Below, in pieces: positions 23,071 through 30,700 of a DNA stretch of 33,340 bases. The first letter of the stretch is position 1. Every line of letters begins with the position of its first letter. The DNA lies in NCBI GenBank assembly GCA_017555875.1, contig JAFZFN010000020.1:1-33340 (forward strand). The letters are read 5' to 3'. The DNA is from Bacteroidaceae bacterium. GTDB lineage: Bacteria > Bacteroidota > Bacteroidia > Bacteroidales > Bacteroidaceae. The position numbers and the translations under genes were made by a program. Under the pieces are notes generated by a model. It worked only from the letters and a program-made list of their open reading frames with translations, did no database searches and was not told the origin of the DNA.

Positions 23071-23616
23071 GTGTCTACTCCCGAAGAAATATTCCTTATC
23101 TCCCGTGTGGTGCTCTTGAATGACGAGCGTGCCTTCGGCCGACTGATGAAGCGGTACCTGCGCCCTGTGCACCGGTACTTCCTCATCGAGACGGGTGGCG
23201 ATGAGGCGCTGAGTGATGACCTCACGCAGGAGACCTTCATCCGTGCATGGAAGGGGATGGACAGCTACAAGCGGCTCTCGGCATTCGGCACGTGGCTCTA
23301 CCGCATTGCCTACAACACCTATCAGAACCATCTCAGAGGCGTGAAGCATCACCTGAGCCTCGACGATGAGCACCTATCTCCTACCTTGCAGACATTGACC
23401 GCGGAGGCCGACCATGATGCCGAGCAAGTGGCCTCTCTGCACCGCGCCATAGCACAACTAAGCGAAAGGGAGCGCACCTGCATCACGCTCTTCTACCTGG
23501 AGGAGATGAGCGTCAAGGAGATTGCTGCCGTGACCAGCATGAGCGAGGGTTCCATCAAGACAGCCCTACACCGTGGACGAAACCATTTGCGAACTTTATT
23601 GACCGAAACGATATGA
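23071..23616 (+). CDS. ECF-type RNA polymerase sigma factor
   Basis: A sigma-70 family, extracytoplasmic-function type, 181 aa with a GTG start (no upstream ATG in frame). Region 2 is ALSDDLTQETFIRAWKGMDS, continuing YKRLSAFGTWLYRIAYNTYQN. Region 4 is LSERERTCITLFYLEEMSVK, followed by EIAAVTSMSEGSIKTALHRG and RNHLRTLL, the HTH that reads the -35 element. A region 1/3 is absent, as expected for this class. Its stop overlaps the ATG of the next gene (ATGA), which codes for a small membrane protein that may be its anti-sigma factor. Two nearby genes have matching TGTAAC/GTCTWA promoters, plausible targets. The start context after a direct repeat is unusual. Confidence 0.93.
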   Translation: MSTPEEIFLISRVVLLNDERAFGRLMKRYLRPVHRYFLIETGGDEALSDDLTQETFIRAWKGMDSYKRLSAFGTWLYRIAYNTYQNHLRGVKHHLSLDDEHLSPTLQTLTAEADHDAEQVASLHRAIAQLSERERTCITLFYLEEMSVKEIAAVTSMSEGSIKTALHRGRNHLRTLLTETI

Positions 23617-23990
23617 ACCGCGAAGACCGACAGATAAGAGACCTGCTGCTGAAGGCCGATACCCTGAGCCACGAGCACGAGAGGCAGTTGCACAGCCGCA
23701 TCATGCGCCAGCTGCCCACACGCAGCCTCCGCCGCATCTACCTGACCCTCTTCTTTGCCCTTCTGTGGGGCGGCGGCATAGGCCTGTTCATCACCTATTG
23801 GCAGGAGATCTCCCACTCCCTGCTCACGATGACGAGGACGCTGCTCGACTATCAACTGCCCTCGATGGAGACATTCGTCACATTTGCCCTCTGCATCGGT
23901 GCCATCGTATTCATCATCGTAGAAAGCTGGGAGGCGATGAACGAATACTACGAATACGAGATACGACAGATGCTGGAGAACAGGTCGTAG
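23613..23990 (+). CDS. Small two-helix membrane protein, putative anti-sigma factor
   Basis: A 125-aa protein with a charged N-terminal region (MNREDRQIRDLLLKADTLSH, then EHERQLHSRIMRQLP) and two membrane helices (about 42-62 and 87-105). The cytosolic C-terminus is EYYEYEIRQMLENRS. It overlaps the sigma-factor stop by 4 bp, so it is translationally coupled. Proteins in this position commonly hold the ECF sigma factor at the membrane. No zinc-binding anti-sigma motif (HxxxCxxC) is present, so the role is inferred from context. Confidence 0.75.
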   Translation: MNREDRQIRDLLLKADTLSHEHERQLHSRIMRQLPTRSLRRIYLTLFFALLWGGGIGLFITYWQEISHSLLTMTRTLLDYQLPSMETFVTFALCIGAIVFIIVESWEAMNEYYEYEIRQMLENRS

Positions 23991-24133
23991 GGATTCCAAG
24001 ACATGAGATTGAACGCATGAGCGGATGCTTCAAAATATAATTTTTCGCCTCGATGCAATATTCGGGGCTTAAGTTTTCGTAGACTTTTTTGCCTTTTCCT
24101 CCAGCAGTGCGTGATTGTTCGTAGAATTATCAC

Positions 24134-24141
24134 TACATTTG
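24134..24141 (+). promoter_or_regulatory. Promoter -7 box of the RhuM remnant
   Basis: TACATTTG, 13 bp before the ATG at 24155; an ATTG lies 16 bp upstream. It suggests that the truncated gene may still be transcribed. Confidence 0.4.
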
Positions 24142-24154
24142 CATACATTCTTAT

Positions 24155-24515
24155 ATGACAGACAAAATGGCCGAGAATAAAGTAATCATATACACCGCCA
24201 ATGATGGCACGACAAAGATTGATGTAAAGCTGGAGGAGGAGACCCTGTGGCTTACGCAGGCTCAGATGTGCGAGCTGTACCAAACGAGCAAATCAAATGT
24301 AAGTGAGCACATTAAGCATATCTTTGAGGAGGGAAAGCTCATAAAAGAAGCAACTGTTCGGAAATTCCGAACAACTGCAGCTGATGGTAAAGTGTATATG
24401 GCATCTCACTACAATCTGGATATGATAATACAAGCAACGCACCATCAGCGATGTGGAGCGCGACTACCTGTTCTCCATTAAAACGTTGGAAGATCTGAGT
24501 AAAAAGAAGAATTGA
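24155..24515 (+). pseudogene. Truncated RhuM-family protein
   Basis: The first 90 or so residues match the N-terminus of RhuM/virulence-associated proteins (about 330 aa when complete). YTANDGTTKIDVKLEEETLW is followed by LTQAQMCELYQTSKSNVSEH, IKHIFEEGKL and HYNLDMII; the helix-turn-helix-like start is intact. After HYNLDMII the frame runs into unrelated codons and stops at 24481. In another frame the adjoining DNA reads ISDVERDYLFSIKTLEDLSK up to a TGA at 24513-24515, apparently the tail of the same or another gene. A deletion of several hundred bases joined the two. Complete RhuM genes are often near restriction systems; none is seen here. Confidence 0.75.
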
Positions 24516-24570
24516 TTCGTGAGGGATTGCCTTTAGCCCGCTAGCAATCATAAATAAATTTTCACCTCAC

Positions 24571-24599
24571 TGTAACTTTCGGGGCTTTTCTCCGTCTTA
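24571..24599 (+). promoter_or_regulatory. ECF-sigma-type promoter, copy 2
   Basis: TGTAAC (24571-24576), 17 bp, GTCTTA (24594-24599), 29 bp before the ATG at 24628. It has the same elements as the promoter at 22155-22184. The spacer contains TTCGGGGC, also seen at 22123-22130 and 24061-24068. Confidence 0.55.
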
Positions 24600-24627
24600 T
24601 AGGCAGAGCAAATAAAAAATTAACACA

Positions 24628-26604
24628 ATGAAAAACGTAAAACTATTCCTTGCCCTTGCCGTGGCAATGCTGCTGGGGGCTAACACAAGCAATGCACAAA
24701 ACCTTACAGATACTTACTGGCGAAACCCGAAGACGGGCGACTGGGTCATCGGCTTTACCGAGAAGCACGTCATCTATGACAATGCCGTATGGGACATCGT
24801 GGAGCAGACGGAACGCAAGGGAGGCCATACGCTCACCATCAGTAATGGCAGTGAGACAAAGCGCATCAAGGTAAGTCCCACGAAGAAGGAGGAGCGCATA
24901 ATCACTATAGACAAAAAGGTGAGTGTAAAGTGCAGCCCCATCACCACAAGCACCTTGCCCGACTATCCCACTCGTGACGACCGACAAGGCTTCAAGGATA
25001 ATGGCTATCGCATGGGCGACAGCGTGACTATCGTGGGGTGGCTCAAGGATATACCTCAGCGTAAGAAGGCTAAGATTATCGAAGAGATTGGAGTGTTTCT
25101 GGATAATATCTTCCTTGATGAATATATAGGACACGATATTTCTTTGGATTCGCTCGGACGCTTCAGTATCACCGTGCCAATACTCAATGTTACGGAGGCT
25201 TACTTGATAGATCATCTGAATGTGGTTGAGCCAGGTGAAACTTACTTCTATCTCCACGACTATGCTACGGGAAAGCAACTCTTCATGGGAAATGATGTAC
25301 GCTTGCAGAATGAACTGGTGGCCCACCCATTCAATTACGTTAGAAAACAAATGCGTATGCGCAGTGCTACTGAAGAGGAGGTGTTGCAGTTCTTGAAGGA
25401 ATCTGACGAGGAGCGCAAGGCATTGGACGAAGAGTTGCAGCAATGCATCGCCGAACACCCTAACCTCTCGCAGCGATATATTGAATATGTTACACATCTT
25501 CACAATATGGCGCAGGGAAACAATCTGATGATGGCTCAGTTTAACCGGCCCAAGTTCATACTCCCGAAAGAGTTGGTAGATTATGTCACCACGAATATTT
25601 GGAACAATGCACACCAGCATCCCTACACGCTATGTGACTTTGGTACGTTGATGTACTACTATACAATACATACCGACCATTGTATCAATTCGCAAAGCAC
25701 TTCTGCGCTGCCTCTCATCGAGCGCCTGGCCGACGAGGGAGCCATCACTTTGACGGACAAGGAAGCCGATGCCATAGAACGCTTCCAAGCAGAGAGCGAT
25801 GCCGTAGAGGAACGACTCAAAGCTACCGAGTCAGAGGAGGAGAAACAATCCGTAATCGAGGTCTTCAACAGCAGCGAACTGGTGACGACAATCAATGCCC
25901 TGTTTGAACGCGCGAATGTTGATGTACATGCTACGATTACCTGCGACAAGGCACTGCATGTGCTTGATAGCGTGAAGCACACGCCCGCCATGCGCGACAT
26001 CTACCTATCACGTAAGTTATACGACTTTATTGATGACATGCGCCAGCCACTCACACCACATATCACAGAATGGATAGAACGTAACATACAGATGGAAGTA
26101 GCCAAAGCCACTGTGATGGAACTTAACGAAAAGTACCTTGCCCTGCAACGTCGCGACTTTTCTTCGGCAAGTCTGAAGTCGTCAGACGATGTAAAAGGTA
26201 TGAGCGATGGTGAGAAGATACTGCGCAAGCTCATCGAACCCTACAAGGGAAAACTCATCCTGCTCGACGTATGGGGCACATGGTGCGGCCCTTGCAAGGC
26301 AGCTTTGGCGAAAAGCCAAGAGGAGTACGAGCATTTAAAGGGCTACGACATCGTATACCTCTACCTCGCCAACCGCTCCAGTGAGGAGTCGTGGAAGAAT
26401 GTCATCAAGGAGTACAACGTGACGGGCGACAACGTGGTGCACTACAACCTCCCTGCCGAGCAGCAGACCGCTATCGAGCGTTTCCTTGGCGTGAACAGCT
26501 ACCCCACCTACAAACTCATCGACCGCGACGGCAACATCCTCGACGTGAATGCCGACCCTCGCGACCTCGATGCGCTGGAGAATCTGTTGAAGGTGATGGA
26601 ATAA
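24628..26604 (+). CDS. Exported protein with C-terminal TlpA/ResA-like thioredoxin domain
   Basis: A 658-aa periplasmic or outer-envelope protein. The signal peptide is MKNVKLFLALAVAMLLGANT with cleavage after SNA. The N-terminal 230 residues are beta-rich, with a DUF4369-like feel around GDSVTIVGWLKDIP. The middle (about 240-510) is helical and charged (ESDEERKALDEELQQCIAEH, QAESDAVEERLKATESEEEK). The C-terminal thioredoxin fold begins GKLILLDVWGTWCGPCKAAL, with the active site W552-C-G-P-C-K557, and continues to the cis-Pro loop NSYPTYKLIDRDG. This type reduces or isomerises envelope disulfides, or acts in stress responses. It has an ECF-like promoter and sits near the sigma factor, so it may be an effector of that response. 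Confidence 0.85.
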   Translation: MKNVKLFLALAVAMLLGANTSNAQNLTDTYWRNPKTGDWVIGFTEKHVIYDNAVWDIVEQTERKGGHTLTISNGSETKRIKVSPTKKEERIITIDKKVSVKCSPITTSTLPDYPTRDDRQGFKDNGYRMGDSVTIVGWLKDIPQRKKAKIIEEIGVFLDNIFLDEYIGHDISLDSLGRFSITVPILNVTEAYLIDHLNVVEPGETYFYLHDYATGKQLFMGNDVRLQNELVAHPFNYVRKQMRMRSATEEEVLQFLKESDEERKALDEELQQCIAEHPNLSQRYIEYVTHLHNMAQGNNLMMAQFNRPKFILPKELVDYVTTNIWNNAHQHPYTLCDFGTLMYYYTIHTDHCINSQSTSALPLIERLADEGAITLTDKEADAIERFQAESDAVEERLKATESEEEKQSVIEVFNSSELVTTINALFERANVDVHATITCDKALHVLDSVKHTPAMRDIYLSRKLYDFIDDMRQPLTPHITEWIERNIQMEVAKATVMELNEKYLALQRRDFSSASLKSSDDVKGMSDGEKILRKLIEPYKGKLILLDVWGTWCGPCKAALAKSQEEYEHLKGYDIVYLYLANRSSEESWKNVIKEYNVTGDNVVHYNLPAEQQTAIERFLGVNSYPTYKLIDRDGNILDVNADPRDLDALENLLKVME

Positions 26605-26644
26605 AGTTTCTTTGAGTATTGGATAATTTGCAGTATCATGAGCA

Positions 26645-26683
26645 TTGCCTTTAGCCCCTACGGGCGGCGAACTTCGTTTCGTG
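26645..26683. repeat. Dispersed 39-bp repeat, copy 1
   Basis: It begins TTGCCTTTAGCCCCTACGGG and ends CGAACTTCGTTTCGTG. It is nearly identical (38 of 39) to 32728-32766. A shorter relative (ATTGCCTTTAGCCC) is at about 24527-24540. Its role is unknown; it is probably an intergenic repeat family of this lineage. Confidence 0.8.
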
Positions 26684-26792
26684 TTCCCTTTTTTCAACAT
26701 AAATTCCCGTGAATTGCCCATGAATTAACCACGAATAGAATGAACTAACGAGACAATCAAAGCCAAGAAAGTGTACCTTTTCTGTACGATAG

Positions 26793-26814
26793 GTGTACAA
26801 ATTTGTGTACAATT
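26793..26814. repeat. 22-bp inverted repeat, left copy
   Basis: It starts GTGTACAAATTTGTGTAC and is the perfect reverse complement of 27529-27550. It contains two TGTACA palindromes around AAATTTG, which would suit a dimeric DNA-binding protein or an element end. Confidence 0.8.
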
Positions 26815-26845
26815 TCTTGGCTTAGTTTCCATGAGAGTCAGTGGG

Positions 26846-26963
26846 TTATGCTGCTAAAAGTGTACAATCCCTTTTCCACCTCTCCCTTTCAGTTTTCGAG
26901 CTCTTCACGAACACCCCTTGGCGCACCTTGACGATGTAACGATCCTTGGCGAGACGGGCGAGC
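26846..26963 (-). pseudogene. Coding-like remnant, unidentified
   Basis: On the minus strand the frame reads LARLAKDRYIVKVRQGVFVK, then SSKTERERW, to a TAA at 26846. There is no start codon, and the upstream sequence is non-coding. It may be the tail of a lost gene; no family was recognised. Confidence 0.2.
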
Positions 26964-27087
26964 CGCAAAGATAATACACGAAAACAATCTATGCAATACC
27001 CTATGAATCAGCATTATTACAATTAATTTTACCCTATTGCATATTTCGGAGCTATTCATTACCTTTGTTCTGTAAAGAGAAAAATAT

Positions 27088-27217
27088 TTCTATTCGCGAA
27101 TAGAATACTTTCTGACCGCGAATAGAAAACATTCTGACCGCGAATAGAAAACATTCTGACCGCGAGCAGAAATAGTTCTGACCGCGAATAGAAAAACTCC
27201 TGAAACTATAGAAAAAC
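27088..27217. repeat. 22-bp tandem array (5 full units plus one degenerate)
   Basis: Units start at exactly 22-bp intervals at 27088, 27110, 27132, 27154 and 27176, with consensus beginning TTCTGACCGCGAATAG; a decayed unit follows at 27198-27217. The first unit holds the perfect 18-bp palindrome TTCTATTCGCGAATAGAA (27088-27105). The array has no spacers, so it is not a CRISPR. It ends just before a degenerate ORF at 27230. Confidence 0.88.
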
Positions 27218-27229
27218 TCTTATCGCCCT

Positions 27230-27447
27230 ATGAAAATCAAGAAATCGAAGCATGTGCATCACGAGAGTGGCTATACCCCAATAGTGAACTGCAAACTGAC
27301 CAGTCGCCGCCTTGTCTGCGGCACCGAGCACCGCATACAAGAAGTTGGGCGAATATGTGGCCTATGGAGAGATGGAGCGCGTGCCCCGCATCAGCGGTTG
27401 CTTCCGCCCCACACTGGGTCACTTCGGACGGGAAGAATAGCGAGAAT
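27230..27447 (+). pseudogene. Degenerate, frameshifted small ORF
   Basis: The ATG at 27230 opens MKIKKSKHVHHESGYTPIVN, then CKLTSRRLVCG. About 35 codons in, the protein-like sequence continues in the +1 frame as TAYKKLGEYVAYGEMERVPR followed by ISGCFRPTLGHFGREE and a TAG at 27445-27447. One frameshift therefore explains it. The family was not recognised; a small DNA-binding or mobile-element-related protein is possible. Confidence 0.35.
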
Positions 27448-27528
27448 GATGTAAAGAAACTGTATCCGAAAGTCATTGTACACAAACAATAGCATAATCC
27501 GCTGACCGACACACTAGTTAGCTCGAAG

Positions 27529-27550
27529 AATTGTACACAAATTTGTACAC
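27529..27550. repeat. 22-bp inverted repeat, right copy
   Basis: AATTGTACACAAATTTGTAC followed by AC is the perfect reverse complement of 26793-26814. The two copies bound a 758-bp segment holding the tandem array and two gene remnants. Confidence 0.8.
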
Positions 27551-27640
27551 AAAAAGGCCGGTCTCATACCACCTTCGCTAGTCACAGATTTGCCACAGAT
27601 TTGTCACATCTCTTTTTGGGGCATATCGCCTCGGACATAC

Positions 27641-27648
27641 TATCTTTG
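27641..27648 (+). promoter_or_regulatory. Possible upstream promoter box before lacZ-like gene
   Basis: TATCTTTG at 27641-27648, preceded after 22 bp by TTTG (27615-27618). It is about 150 bp before the ATG and is probably secondary to the box at 27745. Confidence 0.35.
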
Positions 27649-27720
27649 CCATCGAAAAACTGAATCTGCCTCGCTCAACAAAGAAAATTCAGGCACTTTC
27701 CTTATATTCACTCGTTGAAA

Positions 27721-27752
27721 TTTGATATTTCGCTCGGTTTGCACTAATTTTG
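27721..27752 (+). promoter_or_regulatory. Promoter of the beta-galactosidase gene
   Basis: TTTG (27721-27724), 20 bp, TAATTTTG (27745-27752), 47 bp before the ATG at 27800. It fits the TTTG-N19-TAnnTTTG consensus. Confidence 0.7.
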
Positions 27753-27799
27753 TCGGATAATGAGAATTTTACAAACTACTAACAATTAATAACCGTATC

Positions 27800-30700
27800 A
27801 TGAAAAGATTCTTTTCCCTGATCGCAGCAGGTGCAGCCTGCATGCACATGGCGGCACAATCGCCTGCCCTCGAAGGTTTCCTTTATGGTAATCAAGCCGC
27901 ACCCACCGGCAAGGAGTGGGAGTCAGTAGAGGAGTTGTCGCTCAACAAGGAGCAACCGCACGCCTACTTCTTCTCATTCGAGAGCGTAGAGAGCGCACGC
28001 AAGTTCCTCCCCGAGAACAGCCAGTACTGGCAGTCACTCAACGGCACATGGAAGTTCCACTGGGCTCCCAACCCCGATGAGCGTCCTGCCGACTTCTTCA
28101 CCCCCGGCTATGACGCTTCGGCATGGGACGACCTCGCCGTACCCTCATCATGGAACATCGCCGGTATCCAGAAGGATGGCACACAGAAGTATGGTACCCC
28201 CATCTATGTGAATCAGCCCGTGATCTTCCAGCACCGCGTAGCAGTGGGCGACTGGAAAGGTGGTGTGATGCGTACACCTCCTACCAACTGGACCACCTAT
28301 AACCACCGCAACGAGGTGGGCTCATACCTCCGCACATTCGAGGTGCCCGCATCGTGGAATGGCCGCGAGGTGTTCATCACCTTTGACGGTGTGGACTCAT
28401 TCTTCTACCTCTGGATCAATGGTCACTATGTAGGTTTCTCAAAGAACTCACGTAATGCAGCTGAGTTCAACATCACCAAGTTCCTCCAGGAGGGTGAGAA
28501 CACCGTGGCTGTTGAGGTATACCGCTCATCAGACGCTTCGTTCCTTGAGGCACAGGATATGTTCCGCCTCCCCGGTATCTTCCGTACTGTGGCTATCCAG
28601 AGCCGTCCGCAGGTACGCATCCGCGACCTCGTGGTGAAGCCCGACCTCGATGAGAACTATCGCGATGGCAAACTTAATATCACTGCTGAGCTTACCAATG
28701 CTTCGAAGAAGAACGTGAAGGGCTTGCAGATGCGTTACTCGCTCTATCAGCACGAGCTTTACGATGATAACAACACTTTGGCTGTAAAGTATAGCAACAC
28801 CCTCACTGCCGACTTGGCAAAGTTGGAAGGTAAAGGTGTGCTCTCTGCTTCATTCACAGTAACCGAGCCCCGCAAGTGGACTGCCGAGGCTCCCTATCGC
28901 TACACGCTCGTAGCCGAGTTGCTCGACAAGAAGGGCAAGGTGCTCGAGACCGTATCTACCATCGTAGGTTTCCGCGAGGTGGAGATCAAGGACACCAAGG
29001 CCGAGGACGATGAGTTCGGCTTGGCTGGTCGCTACTACTACATCAATGGCATGCCCGTGAAACTCAAGGGTGTGAACCGTCACGAGAGCCACCCTGCAGT
29101 GGGTCACGCTATCACTCGTGAGATGCAGGAGGAAGAGGTGATGATGATGAAGCGTGCTAACATCAACCACGTGCGCAACTCACACTACCCCTGCGACCCC
29201 TACTGGTACTTCCTTTGCGACAAGTATGGTATCTACCTCGAGGACGAGGCTAACATCGAGAGCCACGAGTACTACTACGGCGAGGCTTCAATCTCACACC
29301 CCGAGGAGTGGAGAAAGGCTCACGTGGCTCGTGTGATGGAGATGGCTCACGCTACCATCAACAACGCCTGCGTAGTAATCTGGTCGCTCGGAAATGAGGC
29401 TGGTCCCGGTAATAACTTCGTAGAGGCTTACAAGGCCCTCAAGGCATTCGACGCTACACGCCCCGTGCAGTATGAGCGTAACAATGATATCGTAGATATG
29501 GGTTCAAACCAGTACCCCTCAATCGGTTGGACACAGGGTGCCGTGACTGGTAAGTATGGCATCAAGTACCCCTTCCACATCTCTGAGTATGCTCACTCTA
29601 TGGGCAATGCCGTAGGTAACCTCATCGACTACTGGGAGGCTATCGAGAGCACCAACTTCTTCTGCGGTGGCGCTATCTGGGACTGGGTAGACCAATCCAT
29701 GTACAACTACGAGAAGGATGGCACACGCTACCTCGCATACGGTGGTAACTTCGGCGACACCCCCAACGATGGCCAGTTCGTGATGAACGGTATCATCTTC
29801 GGTGACCGCGAACCCAAGCCCCAATATTGGGAAGTGAAAAAGGTATACCAGTACGTAGGCGTTAAGATGCTCGACGTAGAGCAGGGCCTCGTAGAGATCT
29901 TCAACAAGAACTACTACACTCCCCTCAACGACTACGAGATCGTATGGTCACTCTGGAAGGACGGTAAGTGCATCCAGGAGAACCAGCCCGTACAGGGTCC
30001 CCGCATGGCTGTTCAGCCCCGCCAAAAGGCTACCTACCGCCTCCCCTACGACTTTGCATCACTCGATGCCAATGGCGAGTACTTCGTGAAGGTGCAGTTC
30101 CTCCTCGGCCACGACATGCCTTGGGCTAAGCAGGGCTATCCCCAGTTCGAGGAGCAGTTGGCCGTGAAGGCTGCTGGCGTGAAGCCTGCTATCAACACCG
30201 TGGCTGCTGGCGACAAGTTGCAGGGTGCAATGAACGAAAATAACATCAGAACCATCAAGGGCAACGGCTTCGAGGTACAGTTCGATATGGCTCAGGGTAC
30301 CATCCACCAGCTCACCTATGGTGACGAGGTAGTCATCGCTGCCGGTGGCGGTCCTCGCCTCAACGCGTTCCGCGCCTTCGTGAGCAACGACAACTGGTGC
30401 TACCAGCCCTGGTTCCAGAATGGTCTCCACAACCTCCAACACAAGGCGGTAGATGCCAACACCATTCTTAATAAGGACGGCTCTGTAGTGCTCACCTTCA
30501 CCGTAGTATCACAGGCTCCCAATGGTGCCCGCCTCAACAGCCAGAATGGCCGTTACGACAGCGGTATCCACGAACTCGTAGAGCAGACTCAGCTGCCCTT
30601 CGGTGAGAACGACTTCAAGTTCACCACCAACCAGGTGTGGACCATATACCCCGACGGCTCTATCGAGTTGCAGTCGGCCATCACATCAAACAACCCCTCA

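Larger units (their letters stand above)
26605..27799. other. 1.2-kb repeat-rich gap before the beta-galactosidase gene
   Basis: No intact gene was found. Contents are a 39-bp dispersed repeat (26645-26683), a minus-strand coding-like scrap (26846-26963), 22-bp inverted repeats (26793-26814, 27529-27550), other GTGTACAA/TTGTACAC sites (26860-26867, 27478-27485), a 22-bp tandem array (27088-27197), a degenerate ORF from 27230, and two promoter boxes at the right end. Confidence 0.7.

Noticed and set aside
27088-27217. CRISPR array at the 22-bp repeats
   Set aside because: The 22-bp period leaves no spacer and the units are merely degenerate copies.
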